Of a stretch of DNA of 64,000 bases, positions 12,286 through 21,552 are shown in pieces. Where the stretch lies: the NCBI GenBank assembly GCA_945879075.1, contig CAMCUY010000006.1, forward strand, positions 1-64,000, written 5' to 3'. The position numbers and the translations under genes are program-made. Numbering within the stretch: position 1 is the first letter of the stretch; each line of letters begins with the position of its first letter. Source of the DNA: Akkermansia muciniphila. GTDB taxonomy: Bacteria; Verrucomicrobiota; Verrucomicrobiia; Verrucomicrobiales; Akkermansiaceae. The notes under the pieces are model-generated. The model saw only the letters and a program-made list of their open reading frames with translations. It had not been told where the DNA came from and did not search any database.

Positions 12286-12321
12286 TCTTTCGCCGGGCGC
12301 GTGCTTGAGTGCGCCGCACCC

Positions 12322-13722
12322 ATGGCCCGCCTCACCCCTTTTCACATCCTTCCCGCATTGATCGCAGCTGCCTCTCACGCCGGTGAAGTCACCATTGAGC
12401 CGCGGCCTTTTTCCGTCGAAAAATCGTTCAACACCACCGCCCTGCCGACTGGCGATTGCGTGCTTTTGAAACTTGATCCCAAAGTCTGGAAGGATTTCAC
12501 AGTCACTCAGGTCACCCCCCACGGCTCCAAAGTGGCCAAAGGCGACGTGTTAGTCCGTTTCGATTCCGAGGCAATCGACAAAAAACTCGAAGACTCCCGC
12601 CGCGCGCTTGAAGCCGGCACGCTCGCCCTCGCGCAGGCCGGGCAGGACTTCGCAATGCTGCAGGAAACCTCGCCTAACAAGCTGGATTCCGTCCGCCGCG
12701 CCGCCGACATCGCCAAGGAGGAAAACACCTATTTCACCCAAGTCCGCCGCAAGGCAGCCGAAGACAACGCCGCCCAAGCGCTCAGGCGCAGCGACCAGAT
12801 CCTTTCTAACCAGCGTGAGGAACTCAAGCAGCTCGCCAAAATGTATGAGGCGGACGACATCACGGAAAACACCGAGGAAATCATCCTCGTCCGCCAGCAG
12901 GACGCCGTCGCCGCCGCCGAGTTCGCCCAGCGCATGGAAGGCCTCGACCACAAGCGCACCCTCGAAATCACCCTTCCCCGCGAGGCCAAGGCCCTCGCCG
13001 ACACCGAGCGCGATACCGCCATCGCCCTCAAAAAAGCCGAGGCCGACATCCCTCGCTCCATCGAGCTGAAAAAACTCGAGCTCGAATCCCTCAAAACCGC
13101 CAACCAGCGCGCCAAACAGGACCTCGTCGACCTCGAAGCCGACCGCACCCGCTTCGAATTCAAAGCCCCCGCCGACGGCTGGTTCTATCACGGCCCCATC
13201 GAAAACGGCCGCTGGACCACCGGCAAGATCGTCGAGACCCTCGTCCCCCACGGCCACCCGCCCGCCCACGCCGCGTTCGCCACCTTCGTTCCCGGAGCCG
13301 CCAAACTGGCCCTCGTTTCATTCCTCGATGAAGCGACCGCCCGCTCGCTCAAGCCCGAACTCACCGGTGCCGCCACCCTGCCCGGCCGCGAGGATGTGGA
13401 AATCCCCGTCAAGCTCCTCAAGCTCGCCGCCACCCCCTGCCCCGACGGCACTTACCGCGCGGATTTCTCCGCCACCTGGCCGAAGGAACCCGTCCCCGCC
13501 GCCGGCGCGACCGCCCAGGTCCGCCTCATTTCCTATCAGCAAGCGGCCGCCATCGCCATTCCCACCAAGGCGCTCAACTTCACGGCCGGCGGCTGGACGG
13601 TCGAAGTCAAACTCGCCGACGGCAAGACTGAGCGTCGACCCGTCAAGCGCGGCCGGGTGTCCAAGGATGACACCGAGATTCTCTCCGGCCTCGAAGCCGG
13701 CCAAGTCGTCGTCGTGCCGTGA
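12322..13722 (+). CDS. Periplasmic adaptor / HlyD-like membrane fusion protein
   Basis: Long central coiled coil, flanking lipoyl-like segments (VTPHGSKVAKGDVLVRFDSEAIDKKL; FKAPADGWFYHGPI), C-terminal ...RGRVSKDDTEILSGLEAGQVVVVP. Confidence 0.7.
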   Translation: MARLTPFHILPALIAAASHAGEVTIEPRPFSVEKSFNTTALPTGDCVLLKLDPKVWKDFTVTQVTPHGSKVAKGDVLVRFDSEAIDKKLEDSRRALEAGTLALAQAGQDFAMLQETSPNKLDSVRRAADIAKEENTYFTQVRRKAAEDNAAQALRRSDQILSNQREELKQLAKMYEADDITENTEEIILVRQQDAVAAAEFAQRMEGLDHKRTLEITLPREAKALADTERDTAIALKKAEADIPRSIELKKLELESLKTANQRAKQDLVDLEADRTRFEFKAPADGWFYHGPIENGRWTTGKIVETLVPHGHPPAHAAFATFVPGAAKLALVSFLDEATARSLKPELTGAATLPGREDVEIPVKLLKLAATPCPDGTYRADFSATWPKEPVPAAGATAQVRLISYQQAAAIAIPTKALNFTAGGWTVEVKLADGKTERRPVKRGRVSKDDTEILSGLEAGQVVVVP

Positions 13723-13742
13723 GCACCTGAATCACCTGCCCG

Positions 13743-14135
13743 TCAGCCCACCACTTCCACCCGCAAATCAGGGATGGCCGAAAAGTGCCGGAGATTCCGG
13801 GTGATCAAAGGTTTGCCAAGTGCCACGCAAACCGCCGCGATCCAGAGATCATTCTGACCGATCTCGCGATAGCCCGGCGCGTCCTGAATCGCGGCACAAA
13901 TTCGCCCGTAAACCGGAATTACCGGTTCCGGGTCGAGGATTGGCACACCCACCGCAAGAAACCCCCGGACCAGCGCCGGATCATGTGCCGCCCGCGTCGC
14001 GCCATGCCAGAATTCACCCAAAACCACCCACGGCAGACCGAGCGACTTCGCCGCGTGAGCGGAGGCGTAGGCCACCGCCCACGGCTGCCGCCGCCAGAGA
14101 CCAATCAGGAACGAGGCGTCGGCAATCAAGTCCAC
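13743..14135 (-). CDS. PIN domain ribonuclease toxin (VapC-like)
   Basis: MDLIADASFLIGLW...VVLGEFWHGA...GQNDLWIAAVCVALGKPLITRNLRHF; PIN acidic residues. Confidence 0.85.
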   Translation of the reverse strand: MDLIADASFLIGLWRRQPWAVAYASAHAAKSLGLPWVVLGEFWHGATRAAHDPALVRGFLAVGVPILDPEPVIPVYGRICAAIQDAPGYREIGQNDLWIAAVCVALGKPLITRNLRHFSAIPDLRVEVVG

Positions 14136-14356
14136 GCATCCTCCTTGGCAGAAGACCGCCCTTCGATCGCTTGCTCCATCAAATCATTCCCAGCCAGAGC
14201 CTGCGTTTGGTTTACCTCAGCAAACCCCAGAAAAGCCCCCAAGCTGCCGGGTTCTGGAATCACCCGTTTGACCACGCTCGAAAACGATTCCCCCCGGCCC
14301 TTTTTCCAAGCCTTCAGACGTTCGTAAGCGATATCGTCAAGAGTGATTGTTTTCAT
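14126..14356 (-). CDS. Antitoxin (VapB-like), overlapping the toxin start
   Basis: MKTITLDDIAYERLKAWKKGRGESFSSVVKRVIPEPGSLGAFLGF; 10-nt overlap with VapC-like gene. Confidence 0.75.
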   Translation of the reverse strand: MKTITLDDIAYERLKAWKKGRGESFSSVVKRVIPEPGSLGAFLGFAEVNQTQALAGNDLMEQAIEGRSSAKEDAWT

Positions 14357-14357
14357 G

Positions 14358-14387
14358 TTTCGTGTATACACGACTGCTTACACGAAA
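14358..14387. promoter_or_regulatory. Candidate TA operator: inverted repeats of ACACGA half-sites
   Basis: Perfect palindrome TCGTGTATACACGA (14360-14373) nested in TTTCGTGTA ... TACACGAAA (14358-14366 / 14379-14387), directly upstream of the antitoxin ATG. Confidence 0.6.
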
Positions 14388-14491
14388 TCAATATAAAATC
14401 TCCCCGGATTTCTTCGCTTGTGTCTTGCCTCCCGAAGTCTTGAATTTCGCTCTAGACGTCCCTCAAGCTTTCCCCAGCCAATCCAAGCCCC

Positions 14492-15697
14492 TTGCCGATG
14501 CCCCTTCATTTTTCGTTCCCTTGGCATCACGGTATTCCCATCCTGGCTTCGCTGATTCTCACCCTCACCGCATCGTCGGCAGTCGCGGACGAGCCGCCTC
14601 CCAGAATCTCCCGTGAAACCCTCGACGCCTCCATCCGCCGCGGCGTCGATTTCCTGATCACCCACCAGAATTCTAACGGCTCTTGGGGTAGCGCCGCCCG
14701 CACCAAGAACATCAACATTTACGCACCCCTCCCGGGTGCCCACCACGCCTACCGCGCGGGAGCCTCTGGCCTCGCGCTGTCCGGCCTCATCGATGCCGCC
14801 GACCCGAGCCCCGAGGTCGAGGCCGCCATCGCCAAAGCCGCCGCCTGGACCGCCGCCGAACTGCCGAAACTCCGCCGCGCCGACCAAACGACCACCTACA
14901 ATATCTGGGGCCACGCCTACGGACTGCGCGCCATTTCCCGCCTTCACGCCCGCGAGAAAGATCCCGCGAAAAAGGCCGAATGGGCCGCCCTCGCCCAAGG
15001 CCAGATCGATCTCGCCAACCGCTACGCCGATATCAGCGGCGGCTGGGGCTACCTTGACGTCTTCGACAACCTAACCACCCAAAAACCTTCCGGCATCCCC
15101 ACCTCCTTCACCACCGCCACATTGCTTCTCGCCATGGACCAAGCCCGCCTCGCGATGGGAGTCAAACTCGATGAGAACCTCGTCCGCAAAGCCATCGCCG
15201 GCATCAACCATCAGCGCACGCCGGACTTCTCCTACACCTACTCGTTCAACCACCGGATGCGCCCGCGGAGCGACATCAACCGCCCCGCCGGCTCGCTCGC
15301 CCGCTCCCAAGCATGCAACGCCGCCCTCCGCATCCACGGGGAAAAAGCCGTCACCGACGAAGTCCTCACCACTTGGGCCGATCGATTCCTCGCCCGCGAA
15401 GGCTTCCTCAGCAACGTCCGTAAACGCCCGGTCCCGCATGAAGGCGCGTTCAAGATCGCCGGTTATTTCTACTACTACGGCATCTATTATTTCACCGAGT
15501 CCGTGAAACTCCTGCCCAAGGAAGCCCACGCCGCCTACGCCAAGCGCCTCGCCGCGATTCTGTTGGAACGCCAGGAAAAGGACGGTTCGTGGTGGGACTA
15601 TCCGCTCTACGACTACCACCAAGCCTACGGCACCGGCTACTCGCTTATGGCCCTCACCTGGTGCCGGGACACTCTGGCAGATCGGCCTTTCAACTGA
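14492..15697 (+). CDS. Secreted prenyltransferase/squalene oxidase repeat-containing protein
   Basis: Repeat-like QNSNGSWG, EKDGSWWDYPLYDYHQAYGTGYSLMAL; N-terminal signal-like segment. Confidence 0.75.
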   Translation: MPMPLHFSFPWHHGIPILASLILTLTASSAVADEPPPRISRETLDASIRRGVDFLITHQNSNGSWGSAARTKNINIYAPLPGAHHAYRAGASGLALSGLIDAADPSPEVEAAIAKAAAWTAAELPKLRRADQTTTYNIWGHAYGLRAISRLHAREKDPAKKAEWAALAQGQIDLANRYADISGGWGYLDVFDNLTTQKPSGIPTSFTTATLLLAMDQARLAMGVKLDENLVRKAIAGINHQRTPDFSYTYSFNHRMRPRSDINRPAGSLARSQACNAALRIHGEKAVTDEVLTTWADRFLAREGFLSNVRKRPVPHEGAFKIAGYFYYYGIYYFTESVKLLPKEAHAAYAKRLAAILLERQEKDGSWWDYPLYDYHQAYGTGYSLMALTWCRDTLADRPFN

Positions 15698-16949
15698 GCC
15701 CCGTCTTCAGCCGCCGCCTCACGGCCTCCAGCGCCGCCTGGCTGACCGCAAGTTTGAAATCCTTGCGATTGCGCGGATGAAACACGCTGAAAGCCTCCGT
15801 CGGAGCGCCCCGCACCGCCACCGCGATCCACGCCGTGCCCACCGGTTTCTCCTCCGAGCCACCGCCAGGACCGGCGATGCCGGTGACAGACACCGCGATG
15901 TCCGACCCACTCTTCTCAAGAGCCCCCTCCGCCATCGCACGGGCGACAATCCCGCTAACCGCGCCATGCGTTTCGATGTCCCGCGCGGAAACTCCGAGCA
16001 TCCCGGTCTTCGCCGCGTTCGCGTAGGTCACGAATCCGTGGGTGAAAACCCCGCTCGCGCCCGGCACGTTGGTGATCCGGTTGGCAATGAGCCCGCCCGT
16101 GCAACTCTCGGCGGTGGCGAAGCTCATCCCGCGCGCCTTGAGCAAGCGGACGACGGTTGCTTCCAATGAACTTTCATCATCACTGATCAGATAGGAGCCG
16201 AATCGTTCAAGCGCGATCTCGCGCCCCTCCTCCAACGCCGCCTCATCGCCTATCAGGCGCAAGTCCACCTCGCCGATGTGCGCACAGTAGCCGTATTCCA
16301 AACCGGTAACCTCCGCCAGCCGCGCGTCGATGCCTTGGTGGAAATCGCTCTCGCCAATTCCGGTGAATTTCAAAACCAGCGCCTGATGCAGCTGCTCCAC
16401 CCCCGCCAGGGCGCGCAACCGCGGCACAACCTCGGCGTGATACATCGGATAAAGTTCGCGCGGCGGTCCCGGCAGCAGAAACACCGCGCAATTCGACCGC
16501 CCGTTGAGGCGCGGCGGCACGTAGATTCCCGGTGCCGTGCCGTTCGCATTCGGTAGAATATCCGCGCCCACCGGACAAAGCGCCTGCTTGAGATTCGCAT
16601 CCACCATCGGCTTGCCGCGCAGGGCGAAAAAGCCTTCCAGCGAGCGCAACGCCGCCTCATCCGTGATCAACTCCAGCCTCAGCACCTCGGCCGTGATTTC
16701 GCGGGTGAGGTCGTCGCTCGTCGGCCCCAGCCCGCCCGTCACAATCACCGCGTCCGCGCGGCCGAGCGCTTCCTGCAACACGTCGCGGATCGCATCACCG
16801 TCCGGCACCGTCGTCTGGCGGGCGATCCGCAGGCCGAGTTTGAATAACTCGCGGCCGAACCACGCGCCGTGGGTGTTGAGCGTGTTTCCCAGCAGGAGTT
16901 CGGTTCCGGTGTTGATGACTTCGATTTTCACGTCGCGAATCTGCGGCAT
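15690..16949 (-). CDS. cinA: CinA family nicotinamide-nucleotide amidohydrolase
   Basis: VINTGTELLLGNTLNTHGAWFGRELFKLGL, VTGGLGPTSDDLTRE, ATAESCTGGLIANRITNVPGAS, SVTGIAGPGGGS. Confidence 0.95.
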   Translation of the reverse strand: MPQIRDVKIEVINTGTELLLGNTLNTHGAWFGRELFKLGLRIARQTTVPDGDAIRDVLQEALGRADAVIVTGGLGPTSDDLTREITAEVLRLELITDEAALRSLEGFFALRGKPMVDANLKQALCPVGADILPNANGTAPGIYVPPRLNGRSNCAVFLLPGPPRELYPMYHAEVVPRLRALAGVEQLHQALVLKFTGIGESDFHQGIDARLAEVTGLEYGYCAHIGEVDLRLIGDEAALEEGREIALERFGSYLISDDESSLEATVVRLLKARGMSFATAESCTGGLIANRITNVPGASGVFTHGFVTYANAAKTGMLGVSARDIETHGAVSGIVARAMAEGALEKSGSDIAVSVTGIAGPGGGSEEKPVGTAWIAVAVRGAPTEAFSVFHPRNRKDFKLAVSQAALEAVRRRLKTGLS

Positions 16950-16976
16950 CCCGGCGGCGACTCAAGGCCGGATATT

Positions 16977-17597
16977 TCAACGCGCGATCCTGCCGGCCGC
17001 CAGCCAGAGCAACGCCGGCGCCAGCAAGCTCAACCCGAACGCCCAACCCGGCGCCTCGTGCCCCGCCCGGCCGATCGCCGCGAACAGAAATCCCATCGGC
17101 GCGCTACCACAAGCCAAGGCCACCGTGAATTTTCGAAACGGCATCCGCACCAGTCCCGCCGTGCAGGAAATCACCTCCGGCAGAATCGGCAAAGCCCGCG
17201 ACAAAGCCACCACCCAGCCGCCGCCGTTGGCGAACAGCCGCCTGCCCCTATCATAATCGCGCTCACCCAGCCATCGCCGCGCGAACCGCTCGCCGCAAAG
17301 CCAGCCCAAGCCGTAGCCCGCCATCCCGGCTGACATCAATCCCGCCGCCGCCACCAAGCCCCCGACAAAAATCCCGTAAATATAACCCAGCGCCGAAATC
17401 ACCACCGTGCCGGGAACCGGCAACGCCAAGTCCGCCACTAACAAGGCGATTCCCGCCACCCAGGCCCACGGCCCGGCGCTGTTCAGCCACTCCACGCTTC
17501 CCGCGAGAGTGAACCGCTCGTCCCAGCCCGCCCCCCAGGCCGCCCACGTCCCGAGCAAGAGAATGGCGAGTCCCAAAAACCAAAGCAGCAGCCTCAT
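16977..17597 (-). CDS. VTT domain (DedA/SNARE-associated-like) membrane protein
   Basis: LALPVPGTVVISALGYIYGIFVGGLVAAAGLMSAGMAGYGLGWLCG; LSRALPILPEVISCTAG. Confidence 0.8.
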   Translation of the reverse strand: MRLLLWFLGLAILLLGTWAAWGAGWDERFTLAGSVEWLNSAGPWAWVAGIALLVADLALPVPGTVVISALGYIYGIFVGGLVAAAGLMSAGMAGYGLGWLCGERFARRWLGERDYDRGRRLFANGGGWVVALSRALPILPEVISCTAGLVRMPFRKFTVALACGSAPMGFLFAAIGRAGHEAPGWAFGLSLLAPALLWLAAGRIAR

Positions 17598-17608
17598 CGT
17601 CGGTTAGT

Positions 17609-20600
17609 TCAAGCGTATCCCAGCCACGGTCCCAGCCATTTCTCGGCCTCCTGCAAGCTGATCCCCTTGCGCCGGGCGTAATCATCGACCTGGTCCTTCT
17701 GCAGCTCGGAAATGGCGAAGTAATGGCTCTCCGGATGCGAGAAGTAGAGCCCGCAAACCGCCGCGCCCGGATGCATCGCGCAGCTTTCCGTCAAGGTCAC
17801 GCCGGTCTCCGCCGAAGCACCTAGCAATTCGAACAGCGGCGGCTTCTCGGTGTGGTCAGGCTGCGCGGGATAACCCGGCGCAGGACGGATGCCCTGATAG
17901 TTTTCATGGATCAACTGGTCGTGCGTGAGCTCGTCCTCGGTTTCATACCCCCACTCGACACGCGCCTTGTGATGGAGAAATTCCGCGAACGCCTCGGCGA
18001 ATCGGTCGGCGATGGCCTTGACCATGATCGAGCCGTAAGGATCGATCTGCTTGTCCAGTTCGTCCGCGAATTCGTGCGCGCCGTGGATGCCCACCACGAA
18101 GCCGCCGACATAATCGGGCGTAGCGGCGATCACCGGTCGCCGCGAGCCAGGATCCCCCAAAAACTCCCAATCCACCAGCCCCGCCGCTTTCGGGTTCCCC
18201 AGAATATAGCTCCGCTGATTCCAATAATCATCCGCATCCCGGACAATGTGATCATAAGACTCTTTCTGCCAAAGCGAGCCCTCGCGGCCCAACAGAATAT
18301 TGATTTCCTTGGCCGAAGCCGACTTTATTCCCTGCAAAATCTTCGACAGCGAATAACTCTCCCTGGGCTTGATCAGGAAATGCACGTGATTCGGCATTAC
18401 ACACCATGGCCCCAGGTCATAATGCTCACCGTCGAAATGAAACAACGTGTTTTTAACAATATCCGCAATCTCGGGTCGCTTCATCCAACATTCACCATGC
18501 CCGGCGTGAAGCGCGGTTTCCATCCGCTCGTTGTAAAGGCCTTCGAGTTCGTTTTTGAGTTGAGCTGAAAGAGCTGCGTTTCCCGCGTCTTCGGCTTGCT
18601 TGTGTTTGAGAAGGATTTCCTGCTTTTCCTGCTGATACTCGGTAAGGACGGATTGCGGGAGTGAATCAGCGAGCCGGAAGGTGATGGCATAGGTGGCTCC
18701 GTCCTGGTGCCAGTGAGGAAGATAGCCTTTGTCGCTGCGGGCGATGGATTTTCCGGGGTTTAGGAATGACGGGGCCATTCGCGGCGACCGGTGATCGCCG
18801 CTACATGGCGCCACCCAGTCGGCCAGTGCGACGTTCGGTTTTCCCGAGTCCTTCTTGAGCTGCTGGCGGAGACTGTGGAAACGCATGCGCTCGGTCGTCC
18901 GGGTTTCGTCGCTCCAGACGATGACGTCGTCACCTTCAGCATTTGCAGGGAAGAATCCGTAGATGCCTTCCGCCCGGAAGCGGTCCTCGGCGATGATCCG
19001 GTCCACCCAGCCCATCGCATCCTGATAGAGCTTACCGGCCTCAGCCGCGCCCTCGGCGTTTTTTGTTTTGAGAACCTTTTTTTCCCGGTCCCACACGCCG
19101 CGCAGTTCCCAGGCGTGGAAGAACGGCGTCCAGTCGATGAACTTGGCGAGCTCTCGCAGTGAAGGGCTTTTGATCGTCCGTGTGCCAGTGAAGGACGGCA
19201 CCGGTGGAGTGTAGTTCAACCAGTCGAACTTCGGCCCTGCAGCGCGCGCCTCAGCGAGTGTAAGGGTTTCTTTTTTCGGTCCGCCGAGGAAATTGTCGCG
19301 GAGCTTCTGCTGCTTCTCACGATTTTCCTGGGCGAAGGCATTGCGTTGGTCTTTCGAGAGCAGCGAGGTGGTCACCGGCACCGAACGCGAGGCGTCGAGC
19401 ACGTGAACCACCGGCCCGGAATAATGCTGCGCGATCTTGATTGCGGTGTGCGCGGCGGAGGTCGTCGCGCCACCGATGAGCAACGGCACCTTAAATCCAA
19501 GCCGCTCCATTTCCTTGGCGACATGCACCATTTCATCGAGCGACGGCGTGATCAGGCCGGATAGACCGATGACATCCGCCTCGAGCTCCTTGGCTTTGGC
19601 GAGAATCTTGTCACAAGAGACCATCACGCCCATGTCGGTGACTTCGAAGCCGTTGCAGGAAAGCACCACGCCGACGATGTTCTTGCCAATGTCGTGCACG
19701 TCGCCCTTGACCGTGGCGATGAGGAAACGGCCCGCCGAGCGGCCGCGTTCGGCGAGTTTGAGCGCCTCCTCATCCGTGAGCGCCGGGTTCTCCAACTTGA
19801 TGGCAGCGATGTCTCCCGCGAGAAATTCCGCCTTGTCCGCTTCCATGTAGGGGAACAACCACGCGACCGCCTTCTTCATCACCCGCGCGGATTTCACCAC
19901 CTGCGGCAGGAACATTTTCCCGGCTCCGAACAAGTCGCCGACCACGCCCATGCCATCCATCAGCGGGCCTTCGATCACCTTGAGCGGACGCACGTATTTC
20001 AATCGCGCTTCCTCGGTATCCTCGTCGATGTATTTGTCGATGCCGCGAAGCAGCGCGTGTTCAAGCCGCTTTTCCACCGGCTCATCGCGCCAGGACAGGT
20101 CTTCTTCGATCTTCTTGCCACCGACGTTTTTATAACTCTCCGCAAGTTCGAGAAGCCGCTCGGTGGAATCCTGGCGGCGGTTCAAGAGCACGTCCTCAAC
20201 GCATTCCAACAGGTCTTTCGGAATCTCGTCGTAAAGCTCAAGCATGCCGGCGTTGACAATTCCCATGTCCATCCCCGCCAGACCGGCGTGATAAAGGAAT
20301 GCGGAGTGCATCGCCTCGCGAACCTTGTTGTTGCCGCGGAAAGAGAAGGAAATGTTCGACACGCCGCCGGAAACCTTGGCACCGGTCAGGTTTTCCTTGA
20401 TCCAGCGGGTCGCGTTGATGAAGTCGAGCGCGTAGTTGTTATGCTCCTCGATGCCGGTGGCCACGGTCAGGATGTTGGGGTCGAAGATGATGTCATCGGG
20501 ATTGAATCCCACTTCATCCACGAGAATCCGATAGGCGCGCTCGCAAATGCGGATCTTCTCTTCATAGGTGGCCGCCTGGCCCTTCTCGTCGAAGGCCATG

Positions 20601-21049
20601 ACGACCACCGCCGCGCCGTAGCGCATGATGTGGCGGCCCTGTTTCTTGAAATTCTCCTCGCCCTCCTTCAGCGAGATCGAGTTCACAATCCCCTTCCCTT
20701 GAAGGTATTTCAGGCCTTCCTCGAGGATTTCCCACTTCGAGGAATCCACCATGATCGGCACCTTCGCGACGTCCGGCTCACCTTGGAGCAGTTGCAGGAA
20801 ACGGCTCATCATCGCCTTACCGTCGATGAGGCCGTCGTCGAAGCAGATGTCGATGACGTTCGCGCCGTTGGCCACCTGTTGGCGGGCCACCTCGACGGCG
20901 GCTTCGAGGTCACCCGCTCTAACGAGTTTCGCAAACTGCGGAGAGCCCGCGACGTTCGCGCGCTCGCCGATCATCAGGAAGCGCTTGTCGGAGGTGTGGT
21001 TGTAGGCCTCGGTGCCGGATAGACGGAGGGCGTGGGGAATGGTTTTCAT
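17609..21049 (-). CDS. metH: Cobalamin-dependent methionine synthase, C-terminal half (pterin-binding, B12-binding and activation domains) carrying an in-frame RAYT insertion
   Basis: [15 protein letters not shown]-like start ([12 protein letters not shown]), [21 protein letters not shown]12 motif [28 protein letters not shown], activation domain [20 protein letters not shown]; about residues 749-976 are foreign to MetH. Confidence 0.95.
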   Translation of the reverse strand: MKTIPHALRLSGTEAYNHTSDKRFLMIGERANVAGSPQFAKLVRAGDLEAAVEVARQQVANGANVIDICFDDGLIDGKAMMSRFLQLLQGEPDVAKVPIMVDSSKWEILEEGLKYLQGKGIVNSISLKEGEENFKKQGRHIMRYGAAVVVMAFDEKGQAATYEEKIRICERAYRILVDEVGFNPDDIIFDPNILTVATGIEEHNNYALDFINATRWIKENLTGAKVSGGVSNISFSFRGNNKVREAMHSAFLYHAGLAGMDMGIVNAGMLELYDEIPKDLLECVEDVLLNRRQDSTERLLELAESYKNVGGKKIEEDLSWRDEPVEKRLEHALLRGIDKYIDEDTEEARLKYVRPLKVIEGPLMDGMGVVGDLFGAGKMFLPQVVKSARVMKKAVAWLFPYMEADKAEFLAGDIAAIKLENPALTDEEALKLAERGRSAGRFLIATVKGDVHDIGKNIVGVVLSCNGFEVTDMGVMVSCDKILAKAKELEADVIGLSGLITPSLDEMVHVAKEMERLGFKVPLLIGGATTSAAHTAIKIAQHYSGPVVHVLDASRSVPVTTSLLSKDQRNAFAQENREKQQKLRDNFLGGPKKETLTLAEARAAGPKFDWLNYTPPVPSFTGTRTIKSPSLRELAKFIDWTPFFHAWELRGVWDREKKVLKTKNAEGAAEAGKLYQDAMGWVDRIIAEDRFRAEGIYGFFPANAEGDDVIVWSDETRTTERMRFHSLRQQLKKDSGKPNVALADWVAPCSGDHRSPRMAPSFLNPGKSIARSDKGYLPHWHQDGATYAITFRLADSLPQSVLTEYQQEKQEILLKHKQAEDAGNAALSAQLKNELEGLYNERMETALHAGHGECWMKRPEIADIVKNTLFHFDGEHYDLGPWCVMPNHVHFLIKPRESYSLSKILQGIKSASAKEINILLGREGSLWQKESYDHIVRDADDYWNQRSYILGNPKAAGLVDWEFLGDPGSRRPVIAATPDYVGGFVVGIHGAHEFADELDKQIDPYGSIMVKAIADRFAEAFAEFLHHKARVEWGYETEDELTHDQLIHENYQGIRPAPGYPAQPDHTEKPPLFELLGASAETGVTLTESCAMHPGAAVCGLYFSHPESHYFAISELQKDQVDDYARRKGISLQEAEKWLGPWLGYA
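18120..18145 (+). repeat. REP-like GTAG hairpin, left end of RAYT element
   Basis: GTAGCGGCGATCACCGGTCGCCGCGA; internal hairpin GCGGCGA-tcaccgg-TCGCCGC. Confidence 0.9.
18779..18804 (-). repeat. REP-like GTAG hairpin, right end of RAYT element (inverted copy)
   Basis: Exact reverse complement of 18120-18145. Confidence 0.9.
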
Positions 21050-21054
21050 TTGGA

Positions 21055-21085
21055 TGAAGCGAAACGCGGAGGACGCAGAGGAAGA
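21055..21085 (+). repeat. 31-bp inverted repeat arm flanking the GxxExxY gene
   Basis: TGAAGCGAAACGCGGAGGACGCAGAGGAAGA; pairs with 21522-21552 with one mismatch. Confidence 0.9.
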
Positions 21086-21104
21086 GGAGGAAGACGCGGA
21101 GGGT

Positions 21105-21503
21105 CTATTGGGGAAAATTGATGACGTGGCGTTTGATGCCGTCGCGGAGAAGGATCACGTTGAAATTGATGAGCAGGCCCAGACACTTGTTGGACAAACG
21201 CATGTAGGTGTGAAGCTGGGCTTCGTGGATTGGAACGATTACCGAGACGGTTTTGACTTCAACAACGACGCATTCATCGACCAGAAGATCGATTCGATAA
21301 GCCTCTTCGTCCAGGTGCTCTCCTTTGTAGAAAACCTCGGTCGGAACCTGACGCCGTGAAGGAATGCCTCGCAAGAGAAGCTCCCGTTGCAAAGCCGCTT
21401 CGTAAACGCGCTCCAACAAGCCCGGCCCAAGCTCACGATGAACCTCCATCGCAGCATCAACAATGACGCCCGACAAGCTGTTCAGTTCATTCTTCGTTTT
21501 CAT
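21105..21503 (-). CDS. GxxExxY protein (PDDEXK-like family)
   Basis: [36 protein letters not shown]...[18 protein letters not shown]...[21 protein letters not shown]. Confidence 0.92.
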   Translation of the reverse strand: MKTKNELNSLSGVIVDAAMEVHRELGPGLLERVYEAALQRELLLRGIPSRRQVPTEVFYKGEHLDEEAYRIDLLVDECVVVEVKTVSVIVPIHEAQLHTYMRLSNKCLGLLINFNVILLRDGIKRHVINFPQ

Positions 21504-21521
21504 AAATCCAAATTCTCAGCG

Positions 21522-21552
21522 TCTTCCTCCGCGTCCTCCGCGTTTCGCTTCA
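21522..21552 (-). repeat. 31-bp inverted repeat arm flanking the GxxExxY gene (other side)
   Basis: Minus strand TGAAGCGAAACGCGGAGGACGCGGAGGAAGA; its first TGA is the stop codon of the metH N-terminal ORF. Confidence 0.9.

Larger units (their letters stand above)
18120..18804 (-). mobile_element. RAYT (REP-associated tyrosine transposase, Y1_Tnp/IS200-like) element bounded by inverted REP hairpins, inserted in metH
   Basis: RAYT signatures [28 protein letters not shown] motif [26 protein letters not shown] (catalytic Tyr), [12 protein letters not shown]; perfect 26-bp terminal inverted repeats. Confidence 0.9.

Noticed and set aside
18120-18804. Assembly chimera as explanation for RAYT in metH
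   Set aside because: Considered, but exact inverted REP ends, preserved reading frame and intact flanking MetH sequence fit a real insertion better; raw-read confirmation is still needed.
19694-21022. 442-aa plus-strand ORF opposite metH
   Set aside because: Antisense shadow of the MetH-C coding sequence, no recognisable domain.
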